Shown: positions 24,687 to 34,583 of the stretch, piece after piece
Position numbering within the stretch: the first letter of the stretch is position 1
How the letters are laid out: every line of letters begins with the position of its first letter
Source of the DNA: an uncultured Pseudomonadota bacterium
GTDB taxonomy: Bacteria > Pseudomonadota > Zetaproteobacteria > Mariprofundales > Mariprofundaceae
Length of the DNA: 47,272 bases
Direction of reading: 5' to 3'
Assembly (NCBI GenBank): GCA_913055645.1
Contig: CAJXLC010000014.1
Location: 1-47,272 of the forward strand
Notes under the pieces: generated by a model
What the model was told of the DNA's origin: nothing
The model's database searches: none
What the model saw: the letters and a program-made list of their open reading frames with translations, nothing else
Program-made: the position numbers and the translations under genes

Positions 24687-24717
24687 AAGGAGCCACTATG
24701 ACCCTATAAGAATAGGG
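24687..24717 (+). promoter_or_regulatory. clpB leader: three-codon mini-ORF plus hairpin
   Basis: AAGGAG (24687-24692) sits five bases before ATG ACC CTA TAA (24698-24709), an ideal start followed by an immediate stop. CCCTAT (24702-24707) pairs with ATAGGG (24712-24717). The true clpB start has its own AGAGG at 24721-24725. Confidence 0.5.
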
Positions 24718-24734
24718 CAGAGAGGTAAAACGCT

Positions 24735-27347
24735 ATGGATATCAATCGTATGACACAAAAAGTGCGCGAAGCATTGGCATCAGCGCAAACATTGGCAGCA
24801 CGTTTAGGGCATCAGGAAGTTGATGGTGAGCATGTGTTGGTGGAATTGCTTTCTCAACAATATGGCTTGGCTTCGCGGCTTATGGAAAAGCTGGATATTT
24901 CGGTTGATTTATTACAAGCCAAATTGCAACAGGCGCTAGCCAAACGCGTGAAAGTGTCAGGTGGTACATCAGAAGCAGATAAAGTATATATCACACAGCG
25001 ATTACAACAATTGTTTGCCAAAGCTGAAGACGAAATGCGCGCGCTTAAGGATGAGTATGTATCGGTTGAACATGTGCTATTGGGCTTGATTGCGGAAGCG
25101 GATAGCACAGATGCTGGCAAGATTTTCAAAGAACTGGCTGTGACGCGCGAGCGTTTTATGCAGGTTTTGGAAGCAGTGCGTGGACAGCAAAGGGTTACCA
25201 GTGAAGACCCAGAAGCAAGTTATGAGGCTTTATCCAAGTATGGCTCTGATTTGGTTGATATGGCGCGAGCAGGCAAGCTTGACCCTGTGATTGGGCGTGA
25301 TGCGGAAATTCGAGGCGTTATTCGTATTTTATCACGTAAAACCAAAAACAACCCTGTATTGATTGGTGAGCCTGGGGTGGGTAAAACTGCCATTGCCGAA
25401 GGCTTGGCACAGCGTATTTTATCGGGTGATGTGCCTGAAGGGTTAAAACAGCGCACAATCTTTTCATTGGATATGACATCATTGATGGCTGGAGCGAAGT
25501 ACCGTGGTGAATTTGAAGAACGTTTAAAAGCCGTACTTAAAGAAATTAAAGAAGCGGAAGGGCGCATTATTCTGTTTATTGATGAGCTGCATACCATTGT
25601 GGGTGCGGGTAAGACTGAAGGTTCATCCGATGCGGGTAATATGCTTAAACCGATGTTGGCACGTGGAGAGTTGCATTGCATTGGCGCGACCACGCTGAAT
25701 GAATATCGCCAATATATAGAAAAAGATGCGGCTTTGGAACGTCGTTTTCAGCCTGTGGTTGTCGATGCGCCCAATGTAGAAGATAGTATTTCTATTTTGC
25801 GCGGACTTAAAGAGCGTTTTGAATTGCATCATGCTGTACGCATTCAAGATGCGGCGATTGTGGCTGCGGCGACATTATCAGATAGATATATTTCAGATCG
25901 TTTCTTGCCTGATAAAGCCATTGATTTATTGGATGAAGCGTGTGCTTCGATTCGTACGGAAATTGACTCTGTACCCGCAGAGTTGGATGAAGTTGGTCGT
26001 AAAACTATGCGCTTGGAAATTGAAGAAACGGCGTTAAAGAAAGAGAAAGATAAAGCAAGTAAAGAGCGCTTAAAAGTATTGCAGCATGAGCTTGCCGATT
26101 TGAAGGAGCAACGTGATGCAATGCAAGCCCAATGGGATGCAGAAAAGACATCATTGGGGCAAGTGCAGTCCTTGCGTGAAAAAATTGAGCAGGTTCGTTT
26201 GGATATTGAAGCGGCAGAGCGCGCTTATGATTTGAATAAGGTAGCAGAGTTAAGACATGGCACCTTGCCAGCTTTGGAAAAAGAATTGGCAGATGCTGAA
26301 GGTATAGAGTCTTCCGCAAGCTCTATGGTGCAAGAAGAGGTAACAGAAGAAGAAATCGCACAAGTTGTAGCACGCTGGACAGGTATTCCAGTGACCCGTT
26401 TAATGGAAGGCGAACGTGAGAAACTTTTGCGCTTGGGTGATGCTTTGCATGCGCGCGTGATTGGGCAAGATGAGGCTGTGGAATCGGTTGCCGATGCTGT
26501 GTTGCGGGCAAGAGCTGGTATTAAAGACCCCAACCGCCCGATTGGTTCGTTTATCTTTTTAGGTCCAACAGGTGTGGGCAAGACAGAGTTAGCTCGAACT
26601 TTGGCGAATCAATTGTTTGATTCCGAAGATGCGTTGGTGCGTATTGATATGTCCGAATATATGGAAAAACATTCGGTTTCACGACTAGTTGGCGCACCTC
26701 CAGGCTATGTTGGTTTTGAAGAAGGCGGACAATTAACAGAAGCTGTGCGTCGTAAGCCTTATTGCGTGCTTCTTTTTGATGAAATTGAAAAAGCACATCC
26801 CGATGTATTTAATATATTATTGCAACTTCTTGATGATGGGCGCTTAACCGATAGCCAAGGACGCACGGTAAGCTTCAAAGAAACTGTAGTGATGATGACC
26901 AGCAATATGGGTAGTGATGCTTTGTTGGCGAGTGTGTCTGAACACGGAGAAATTACGCAAGCGTGCCGTGAACAGGTGATGGCTGGGTTGCGCTCAAATT
27001 TCCGACCTGAATTTTTAAATCGGGTCGATGATATTGTGTTATTTAAGCCGCTTTCTTTGCAAGAGGTTGAAAAAATCGCATCATTGTTCGTAAGTCAGTT
27101 GCAGCAGCGTTTAGCTAGTCAACAGGTTGATTTACAGTTAAGTGACGATGCTATGAGGTATTTGGCACAAGAGGGTTATGACCCTGTATATGGTGCAAGA
27201 CCTATGAAACGCTTTATTCAACAGGTCATGGAAACACCCTTGGCACGATTGCTCGTATCTGGAGAGGCAAGTGTTGGTTCCACTGTGAATGTTGATTGTG
27301 ATGGTCAGGCTCTAAAGCTGTCCGTGAATGTAGGTAGCGAGGATTGA
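24735..27347 (+). CDS. clpB: ATP-dependent disaggregase ClpB
   Basis: ClpB (Hsp100) extracts proteins from aggregates together with DnaK. The 870 residues comprise an N-terminal Clp repeat domain (1-145), the first AAA+ domain with GEPGVGKT, a coiled-coil middle domain (about 400-520), the second AAA+ domain with GPTGVGKT, and the C-terminal dimer region. It is slightly longer than the 857-residue E. coli protein. A three-codon leader ORF and small hairpin lie just upstream. No sigma-32-like promoter was identified. Confidence 0.97.
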   Translation: MDINRMTQKVREALASAQTLAARLGHQEVDGEHVLVELLSQQYGLASRLMEKLDISVDLLQAKLQQALAKRVKVSGGTSEADKVYITQRLQQLFAKAEDEMRALKDEYVSVEHVLLGLIAEADSTDAGKIFKELAVTRERFMQVLEAVRGQQRVTSEDPEASYEALSKYGSDLVDMARAGKLDPVIGRDAEIRGVIRILSRKTKNNPVLIGEPGVGKTAIAEGLAQRILSGDVPEGLKQRTIFSLDMTSLMAGAKYRGEFEERLKAVLKEIKEAEGRIILFIDELHTIVGAGKTEGSSDAGNMLKPMLARGELHCIGATTLNEYRQYIEKDAALERRFQPVVVDAPNVEDSISILRGLKERFELHHAVRIQDAAIVAAATLSDRYISDRFLPDKAIDLLDEACASIRTEIDSVPAELDEVGRKTMRLEIEETALKKEKDKASKERLKVLQHELADLKEQRDAMQAQWDAEKTSLGQVQSLREKIEQVRLDIEAAERAYDLNKVAELRHGTLPALEKELADAEGIESSASSMVQEEVTEEEIAQVVARWTGIPVTRLMEGEREKLLRLGDALHARVIGQDEAVESVADAVLRARAGIKDPNRPIGSFIFLGPTGVGKTELARTLANQLFDSEDALVRIDMSEYMEKHSVSRLVGAPPGYVGFEEGGQLTEAVRRKPYCVLLFDEIEKAHPDVFNILLQLLDDGRLTDSQGRTVSFKETVVMMTSNMGSDALLASVSEHGEITQACREQVMAGLRSNFRPEFLNRVDDIVLFKPLSLQEVEKIASLFVSQLQQRLASQQVDLQLSDDAMRYLAQEGYDPVYGARPMKRFIQQVMETPLARLLVSGEASVGSTVNVDCDGQALKLSVNVGSED

Positions 27348-27381
27348 TTCGCTCCTAAGGAAGTGCTGGTTAAAGGTGTTA

Positions 27382-27424
27382 TCTTGAGCGAAATGGAGAG
27401 AACTTATTTCGACTTCGCTCAAGA
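27382..27424. repeat. Hairpin after clpB, related to family 1
   Basis: Perfect 11-bp arms TCTTGAGCGAA (27382-27392) and TTCGCTCAAGA (27414-27424). The words GAGCGAA and TCAAGATGACC resemble family-1 arms. It could stop clpB transcription, but no T-run follows. Confidence 0.6.
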
Positions 27425-27530
27425 TGACCAATCGTGTCAAATAGTGTTAATCAGTAATTTCTCAGGAGTTCATTTTCTTTTGCGAATCATTTTAACTGAC
27501 GTGAAGCAAAGCAAAATATAGCATTGCGGT

Positions 27531-27971
27531 ATGGCTATTTTGAATCGCCGCGCGCGGCATGAATATCATATCTTAGATACCTATGAGGTGGGCATGGTTT
27601 TGACTGGCCCAGAGGTGAAATCTATTCGTTCGGGGCTGGCGAATTTGGCGGAAGCACATTGCCTGATTCGCGCAGATAAATTGCTGTTGATTGGCTGCCA
27701 TATTAGTCCATATAAACCTGCCTATATGAATAACCCCTCAGATCCAGCGCGTTCACGCCAATTGCTGATGCATAAAAAAGAACAAATGAAGCTGGTTGGC
27801 AAACTCAAAGAAAAAGGTTTAACGCTTGTGCCTTTAAAAATGTATTTTAATGAGCGTGGTTATGCCAAGTTGCAAGTAGGTCTTGCACGAGGCAAAAAAG
27901 ATTATGATAAACGCCAAGATAAGAAAGAGAAAGATATTAAACGCGATTTGCAGCGTCAGTATAAAATGTAA
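27531..27971 (+). CDS. smpB: SsrA-binding protein SmpB
   Basis: SmpB binds tmRNA and guides it into stalled ribosomes. The 146 residues carry NRRARHEYHI, GPEVKSIRSGLANL and the basic tail KKDYDKRQDKKEKDIKRD, all diagnostic. The N-terminus is shorter than in E. coli, and an in-frame stop just upstream of ATG 27531 confirms the start. The stop overlaps the next ATG. The ssrA gene itself is not found in the adjacent sequence. Confidence 0.97.
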   Translation: MAILNRRARHEYHILDTYEVGMVLTGPEVKSIRSGLANLAEAHCLIRADKLLLIGCHISPYKPAYMNNPSDPARSRQLLMHKKEQMKLVGKLKEKGLTLVPLKMYFNERGYAKLQVGLARGKKDYDKRQDKKEKDIKRDLQRQYKM

Positions 27972-28429
27972 TGGGTAATCACTGGCAAGAAGAAGTATTG
28001 CAACTGTTGCAGCAATGCCGCATTGGGTTTCTTGCTACACAAGGGGAGCATAGCCCTGAAACATCTATGGCACCCTTTGCGGTGTATCAAGGCAGCATTA
28101 TTTTACACCTCTCTACACTCGCGAGGCATACAAAAAACATTGCTAACGATCATCATGTGGGTTTTATGATATGTACGTCTGAAACAGAGGGGCGATCCCC
28201 GTTGGCACTGCCAAGGTTAAGCATACAAGGAAAGATTGAGTCTGTGTCTAATGAATTACTAAAGGTGTCAAAAGCGGCATACATAGAACATATCCCTGAT
28301 GCAGAACAATTATTCTCTTTTGCAGACTTCACTCTCTTTCACATCACCCCATCACATATTCAATGGGTGGGCGGTTTTGGTTCTGCTAGAAAAATAGATG
28401 TAGAAAGTTGGAGTGCATTGATTGTCTGA
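27971..28429 (+). CDS. HugZ-like FMN-binding split-barrel protein
   Basis: The 152-residue protein belongs to the pyridoxamine-phosphate-oxidase-like split-barrel family. It has IGFLATQGEHSPETSMAPFA, HLSTLARHTKNIANDHHVGF and the C-terminal GGFGSARKI. The latter matches HugZ/HutZ-type heme-utilisation proteins. A heme-degrading role is possible but the sequence is short of the long C-terminal HugZ extension. Its start overlaps the smpB stop by one base, so it lies in that operon. Confidence 0.8.
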   Translation: MGNHWQEEVLQLLQQCRIGFLATQGEHSPETSMAPFAVYQGSIILHLSTLARHTKNIANDHHVGFMICTSETEGRSPLALPRLSIQGKIESVSNELLKVSKAAYIEHIPDAEQLFSFADFTLFHITPSHIQWVGGFGSARKIDVESWSALIV

Positions 28430-28760
28430 AATAATATCTTACCACGCGCATATTTATTATGACGAAACGACTTATGAACAAGCATCTAAGCTTTGTGATG
28501 AGATAGGCAAAAAGTTTGGTGTGCCTGTTGGGCATAAGCATAAACAACCTGTGGGACCGCATCCCATGTGGAGTTGTCAGATTACGCTTGCATCAGAAGC
28601 CTTTGCCATAGTCATTCCGTGGCTGATGCTCAATCGAAACGATTTAACTGTGTTTGTTCATGCCAATACAGGTGATGATTTAAAAGATCATAGCGAACAT
28701 ACGATGTGGATGGGGCAAGTGCAAAAGCTTCATTTAGAGATGTTTAAGTCGGAGGGATAA
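28422..28760 (+). CDS. DOPA 4,5-dioxygenase-like protein
   Basis: The 112-residue protein matches the DOPA 4,5-dioxygenase family. It has SYHAHIYYD near the start, VGHKHKQPVGPHPMWSCQ in the middle and VHANTGDD...HTMWMG near the end, with conserved histidines suitable as iron ligands. In fungi the enzyme opens DOPA rings; in bacteria the role is mostly unknown. The start is probably TTG 28422, overlapping the preceding gene by eight bases. Confidence 0.85.
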   Translation: MSEIISYHAHIYYDETTYEQASKLCDEIGKKFGVPVGHKHKQPVGPHPMWSCQITLASEAFAIVIPWLMLNRNDLTVFVHANTGDDLKDHSEHTMWMGQVQKLHLEMFKSEG

Positions 28761-28762
28761 AT

Positions 28763-28954
28763 ATGGGAAGGTTATTATGTATGGTATCCATAGCTTTTTT
28801 GTTGGTTGCTTGTGAACAAGCAAAAGATGCAGGTGATGAAACAGCGAGGGAGCTCACTGGTAGCAATATGATTCAGCAGAGCAATGCCATGAAACAACAC
28901 ATAAAAGTTGTTGAACAACAGCAGCAAGAGCATTTAAAGCAACTGGACGAGTGA
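28763..28954 (+). CDS. Small lipoprotein
   Basis: The 63-residue protein has a short lipoprotein signal peptide with lipobox LVAC (C17). A charged, glutamine-rich helix follows (HIKVVEQQQQEH), likely a short coiled coil. No family was recognised. It starts two bases after the DOPA-dioxygenase-like stop and ends the smpB operon. Confidence 0.75.
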   Translation: MGRLLCMVSIAFLLVACEQAKDAGDETARELTGSNMIQQSNAMKQHIKVVEQQQQEHLKQLDE

Positions 28955-28970
28955 ACATCGTGTAGCCATA

Positions 28971-28998
28971 AAAAAAGGGGCTACCTTATGATAGCCCC
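28971..28998 (-). terminator. Rho-independent terminator of ilvC
   Basis: On the minus strand, GGGGCTA (28998-28992) and TAGCCCC (28983-28977) form the stem and a run of T residues follows (A-run at 28970-28976 on plus). The plus-strand side lacks a T-run, so it mainly serves ilvC. Confidence 0.88.
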
Positions 28999-29024
28999 CT
29001 AAGATTCGAGCAGTAAAAAAAGCC

Positions 29025-30053
<1,029 letters not shown>

Positions 30054-30197
30054 TTATGCAGGGTGAGCCTAGAGTAGGTTCTTCTGCTCATTAATTTACA
30101 TATTCACTGTTAAAAAACAAAAAATGATGGCGCAGCATAACGCTTACATAGTTTTTTGCACCCTACTTATGCACAAAGCTGCTTATTTAACGATGAA

Positions 30198-30274
30198 TAG
30201 CGACGAAGCTCGCGCTGTGAACACCCAACGAATGAGTAACGAAATGGTAAACCTACTATTTTCTTACTCAATAG
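30198..30274. repeat. Family-2 hairpin repeat, copy 3
   Basis: It aligns with copies at 11872 and 20173 through GCGAC, TCGCGCTGTGAACACCCAACG and AATGAGTAAC. Its stem is GAGTAA.../...TTACTC with two or three internal mismatches. It lies between the divergent ilvC and argH, so it does not act as a gene end here. Confidence 0.78.
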
Positions 30275-30330
30275 CTTATAAGCGGTTATAGTCCGCGCCG
30301 TATCTGTATGTTTGTGAATGGGAGAAGCTG

Positions 30331-31719
30331 ATGTCTGATAAACCGTGGGGCGGCCGTTTTGATGCCCCAACCAATGCTTTTGTAGAAGCCTTTAATGCCT
30401 CCACGCATGTGGATGCACGCATGTATGCCGAAGATATTGCGGGCTCTCGTGCCCATGCGAAGATGTTAACCCAACAGAATATTCTTTCAGAGGATGACCT
30501 TGCAGCCATTTTAGAAGGTTTGGATGATGTTGAAGCTGAAATTGAAGCTGGAACGTTTGAGTTTACCATTGCGTTAGAAGATGTGCATATGAACATTGAG
30601 AAACGCCTAACCGATAAGATTGGTGATGCGGGTAAACGATTACATACCGCACGCTCGCGCAATGATCAGGTAGCCACCGATACACGTTTGTATTTACGTA
30701 AACGTACCGATGAGTTGCTTACTCGTATTCGCTCTTTGCAATCGGTACTTGTGAGGTTGGCGGAAGAGCATGCTGATACCATTATGCCAGGTTTTACCCA
30801 TTTGCAGACGGCGCAACCAGTCACCCTTGGGCATCATTTGCTGGCGTATGTAGAAATGTTTGAACGTGATGCAGCGCGCTTTATGGATGCGCGTAATCGC
30901 ATGAATCAATGTCCCCTTGGTTCGGCAGCATTGGCAGGTACAACATTTGATATAGACCGAGCCTTTACTGCGAATGAACTGGGCTTTGATGCACCAACTG
31001 GCAATTCACTGGATTCGGTGTCAGACCGTGATTTTATTATGGAATTATTGGCGAGTGCTTCGATTTGTTCAGTGCATTTATCACGCTTCTCTGAAGAATT
31101 GATTTTATGGATGAGTGCGCAGTTTTCATTTATTGAGCTTCCTGATGCATTTTGCACAGGCTCATCTATTATGCCTCAGAAGAAAAACCCAGATATGCCT
31201 GAATTGGTGCGTGGAAAGGCGGGGCGTATTATCGGTGGTTTAATGTCGATTCTTACAACGATGAAATCACTGCCTTTGGCGTACAATAAAGATATGCAGG
31301 AAGACAAAGAAGCCATCTTTGATGCTTTCGATAATCTTGAAGGTTGTTTGCGCGTATTTGCTGATATGTTGCCTGATATGACTGTACATAAAGAAGAATT
31401 GCACAAGGCAGCATCATCAGGTTTTGCCACAGCAACTGATTTAGCAGATGCATTGGTACGAGCGAATGTGCCCTTTCGTGATGCGCATGAAATTGTGGGT
31501 AAATCTGTAGCATATTGTATTCGTGAGGGTATTGAGTTGCATCAAATGCCAGAAGCAGCTTGCTTAGATATTGATGCGCGTTTGGGTGTTGATATGGTGC
31601 AGGCTCTATCGGTTGAGGCCTGTGTTGCCGCACGTGATCATGTGGGTGGAACAGCGCCGAATCAGGTGCGTTTGCAATGTGAATTATGGAAAAAGAAATT
31701 GGAGTCTGAATATGCGTAA
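30331..31719 (+). CDS. argH: Argininosuccinate lyase
   Basis: ArgH splits argininosuccinate into arginine and fumarate. The 462 residues carry the fumarase/aspartase-superfamily signature GSSIMPQKKNPD, with the catalytic serine in the flexible loop, and TARSRNDQVATD. It opens with WGGRF as usual. The stop overlaps the start of the lipoprotein gene, and dapC and a decarboxylase gene follow, giving a four-gene unit. Confidence 0.97.
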   Translation: MSDKPWGGRFDAPTNAFVEAFNASTHVDARMYAEDIAGSRAHAKMLTQQNILSEDDLAAILEGLDDVEAEIEAGTFEFTIALEDVHMNIEKRLTDKIGDAGKRLHTARSRNDQVATDTRLYLRKRTDELLTRIRSLQSVLVRLAEEHADTIMPGFTHLQTAQPVTLGHHLLAYVEMFERDAARFMDARNRMNQCPLGSAALAGTTFDIDRAFTANELGFDAPTGNSLDSVSDRDFIMELLASASICSVHLSRFSEELILWMSAQFSFIELPDAFCTGSSIMPQKKNPDMPELVRGKAGRIIGGLMSILTTMKSLPLAYNKDMQEDKEAIFDAFDNLEGCLRVFADMLPDMTVHKEELHKAASSGFATATDLADALVRANVPFRDAHEIVGKSVAYCIREGIELHQMPEAACLDIDARLGVDMVQALSVEACVAARDHVGGTAPNQVRLQCELWKKKLESEYA

Positions 31720-32119
31720 GTGTTTATTATTGTGTTTAACCATTCTTGTCGTAGCCGGTTGTGGTCGAAAAGAGCCGACACAAGCCATTGTAGATGTAGG
31801 ACCTCCTGAAATTGCGACTTTAAATATTGTAGATGCAGATCCTAGTAAAAAGCTCGAAATCCAATTAGCTGGTGGTCAAGGTGGTGTGGGCTATCAGATG
31901 GATAGGGCTGAAATGGACCCCTATTGTAAGTGTCCTTCAACATGGTTTCGTTATTATGAAGAGCCGCCACTAGCAAGAAATAATACCAAGGTCTTGCAAA
32001 AAATGATTAGTTTGGAAGTGGCTGGGCATGATTATGTTTATCGGCTGCGTGCGATTGATGCGGCGGGTCGTTTGGGAGCATGGAAAAAACTATCATTGCA
32101 AAATACAGCGAAGGAATGA
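31712..32119 (+). CDS. Lipoprotein of unknown function between argH and dapC
   Basis: The 135-residue protein begins with a lipoprotein signal peptide (lipobox VAGC, C17). A beta-rich domain with a short CKC motif follows, and the end (VYRLRAIDAAGRLGAW) is reminiscent of a fibronectin type III strand pair. ATG 31712 has GGAG upstream and overlaps the argH stop, so it is translationally coupled. In many proteobacteria the short lipoprotein LptM sits after argH; this one is longer and not obviously homologous. Confidence 0.8.
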   Translation: MRKCLLLCLTILVVAGCGRKEPTQAIVDVGPPEIATLNIVDADPSKKLEIQLAGGQGGVGYQMDRAEMDPYCKCPSTWFRYYEEPPLARNNTKVLQKMISLEVAGHDYVYRLRAIDAAGRLGAWKKLSLQNTAKE

Positions 32120-33306
32120 TGGATAAATCCACACAAGTTCGTTTGGGAAAGCTTGGGGCATACCCATTTGAACGCTTGAAAAAGCTTTTTTCTGCATCGG
32201 TGCCCAATTCAGCATTGGCACATATCGATGCAGGTGCAGGTGAGCCTCGCTTGCCATTGCCTGAATTTGTACAAGATACATTAAATGCCAATATATCAGG
32301 CTTTTCAAAATATCCGGCAACACGTGGCAATGCGCCATTACCACAAGCGATTGCTGATTGGTTGAAACAACGGTATGGCTTAAGAGATATGAATCCTGCC
32401 ACACAGGTTTTGACTGCCAATGGCACACGTGAAGCTTTGTTTGCCATTGCTCATGCACTGGTGAACCCTGATGCAGAGAAAAAGCCTTATGTTATGATGC
32501 CCAATCCGATGTATCAGATTTATTATGGCGCAGCGGTAACCGCTGGCGCAGGGCCATATTTATTGCCATGTTTGGCAGAGCATGATTTTACGCCTATATT
32601 GGATGAAATCAGCGTAGACACATGGGAAAATACTGCTTTTGTGTATGTCTGTTCACCATCCAACCCGACAGGTTGGATTGCGGACCGTGATTATTATGCA
32701 CGTTTACTTGCATTGGCAGATAAGCATGATTTTTATATTGTTGCGGATGAATGTTATTCAGAGATTTATTGGCAAGATAAACCGCTTGGACTGCTTGAAG
32801 TAGCGCAAGACTTGGGGCGTGTTGATTATGCACGTTGTCTGGTGATGAACTCATTATCCAAACGCTCGGCATTGCCGGGGTTACGTTCTGGCTTGATTGC
32901 TGGTGATGCTGATTTGATTGCTCGTTTTGCCAAGTTACGTAGTTATACAGGTGCGGCAACACCCTTACCATTGCAACATGTTGCTGCAGCGGCTTGGTCA
33001 GATGAAGAGCATGTTGCGCGGCATTTACAAATTTACCGTGATAGCTTGAAAGCATTCTTTGATGTTTGGGGGCAAGGCGATATACCTGCGGGCTCATTTT
33101 TTGTTTGGTTGCCCGTTGAAAATGATGAGGCTTTTGCCATCGCTGCGTATGAGCAGCAAGCAGTGACATTATTGCCAGGCTCTTATTTGGGTGCTGAAGA
33201 TTCTCATGGTGAAAATGCGGGCTCAGGTTTTGTGCGCTTAGCGTTGGTGGATGGTGTAGAAAAAGCGGCTGAATTGGCAGCACGTTTGAAAAAGGTCAGG
33301 GTATAA
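32116..33306 (+). CDS. dapC: Succinyldiaminopimelate aminotransferase (DapC type)
   Basis: The class I/II PLP aminotransferase family member has the DapC-like opening LGKLGAYPFERLKKLF. Other features are PSNPTG with the substrate-contact asparagine, and the Schiff-base lysine in NSLSKRSALPGLRSG. Starts at 32116 or 32119 (MMDKS) fit best because AAGGA directly precedes them; the open frame back to 32080 has its G-rich site too close. It overlaps the lipoprotein stop. It serves the succinylase branch of lysine synthesis started by DapA. Confidence 0.87.
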   Translation: MMDKSTQVRLGKLGAYPFERLKKLFSASVPNSALAHIDAGAGEPRLPLPEFVQDTLNANISGFSKYPATRGNAPLPQAIADWLKQRYGLRDMNPATQVLTANGTREALFAIAHALVNPDAEKKPYVMMPNPMYQIYYGAAVTAGAGPYLLPCLAEHDFTPILDEISVDTWENTAFVYVCSPSNPTGWIADRDYYARLLALADKHDFYIVADECYSEIYWQDKPLGLLEVAQDLGRVDYARCLVMNSLSKRSALPGLRSGLIAGDADLIARFAKLRSYTGAATPLPLQHVAAAAWSDEEHVARHLQIYRDSLKAFFDVWGQGDIPAGSFFVWLPVENDEAFAIAAYEQQAVTLLPGSYLGAEDSHGENAGSGFVRLALVDGVEKAAELAARLKKVRV

Positions 33307-33309
33307 ATA

Positions 33310-34515
33310 ATGAAAGTTCCTGAACAGATTGAAGATAAAATTTGCGAGTTGGCGGCAACAGGCAATACATTAAATTGTTATATTTATAACACCAAACCCA
33401 TGGCTGAGAAGGTTGCAAATCTCACTGCTATCATGCCAGCAGGTGTTGAAATATTTTATGCCATGAAGGCGAATCCTCATGCTGCATTTTTGCAAACAGC
33501 AAAAGATTCAGGTGTGGAAGGCATTGAGATTGCCAGTTTGGGTGAGGCGAAAAAGGCTGTAGAGGCTGGCTTCTCACCCAATCAGCTGATTTATACAGGG
33601 CCTGGGAAATCACCTGAGGAATTGCGTTGGTGTGTGCAACAAGGCATTCGAACGGTTCATATTGAATCGCTGACCGAGGCGCATCGCCTGCATAAGATTT
33701 GTATCGAGTATAATAAATTCCAAGATGTGCTGTTACGGATTAATGCTGACTTTGATATTCACGAAGCGCAGACCACCTTTTCAGGTGGCTCAAAGAAATT
33801 TGGTGTTGATGAAGAAAAACTCGATGAAGTATTGCCGCAGATTTTAGAATTGGAACATCTAAACTTTCGCGGTTTACATGTGTATGCAGCGTCAGGTGTA
33901 TTGAATGTTGATGATTTGCTTAAGAATTGTGAGTTGGTATTTCAATTAACACAAAAAATTGAAACCAATTATGCCAATGTTCGATGTGATATTATTGATT
34001 TTGGTGGTGGCTTTGGCGTTGACTACTTAGAAGAAGGACATGATTTCAACCCACAAGCTTGGGCAGATGGTCTGCGCAACATGATTGCGAAATATCATTT
34101 TGATGGTCGGCATTTTGTTTTGGAATTAGGACGTTATTTAGCGGCAGATTCAGGTTTTTTCTGTACAGAAATTCTCGACATCAAAGAATCACGCGGAAAA
34201 AAACAAGTGATTTGTGCAGGTGGCATCAATCATTTTCGTCGCCCTGCTGCATTAGGAATTAATCACCCGATGGCAATCGTTTGGATGAATAAAGCAAGGC
34301 TTTATACCTATCAAGAAAAGGTGCGTACTGAAAAGGTTTATTTTGGCGGCCCTCTTTGCACGGGAGCGGATAAGCTTGCCAATGATATTTTCATTGAAGC
34401 TGCTGATGTTGGTGATATTGCAGTGTTTGGCTTGGCTGGGGCGTATGGTTTGACGATGTCCAACCAAGCATTTTTAAGTCATGCAAAACCTGATGAGATT
34501 GTGTTAAACAGCTAA
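33310..34515 (+). CDS. Fold type III PLP decarboxylase, LysA-like
   Basis: The 401-residue protein has the alanine-racemase-fold PLP domain: lysine in FYAMKANPH, GPGKSPEEL, and the phosphate loop DFGGGFGVDY. A C-terminal domain has the catalytic cysteine in GGPLCTGAD and ends GLAGAYG...FLSHAKPDE. The position after argH and dapC suggests diaminopimelate decarboxylase. But GPLCTGAD replaces the usual GPICESGD, and HVYAASG replaces the HIGSQ block. These features recall BtrK-type or exosortase-associated decarboxylases (TIGR03099). It starts 4 bases after dapC. Confidence 0.75.
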   Translation: MKVPEQIEDKICELAATGNTLNCYIYNTKPMAEKVANLTAIMPAGVEIFYAMKANPHAAFLQTAKDSGVEGIEIASLGEAKKAVEAGFSPNQLIYTGPGKSPEELRWCVQQGIRTVHIESLTEAHRLHKICIEYNKFQDVLLRINADFDIHEAQTTFSGGSKKFGVDEEKLDEVLPQILELEHLNFRGLHVYAASGVLNVDDLLKNCELVFQLTQKIETNYANVRCDIIDFGGGFGVDYLEEGHDFNPQAWADGLRNMIAKYHFDGRHFVLELGRYLAADSGFFCTEILDIKESRGKKQVICAGGINHFRRPAALGINHPMAIVWMNKARLYTYQEKVRTEKVYFGGPLCTGADKLANDIFIEAADVGDIAVFGLAGAYGLTMSNQAFLSHAKPDEIVLNS

Positions 34516-34583
34516 TTGCTCAAAATCTACATCTGCAAAAAATAGATGTTCCCTCGAAAGATTGAAAGCAACCAGATGTTTTT

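Noticed and set aside
27348-27530. tmRNA (ssrA) gene next to smpB
   Set aside because: No tRNA-Ala-like acceptor stem or tag-peptide frame is visible; only a hairpin and AT-rich sequence.
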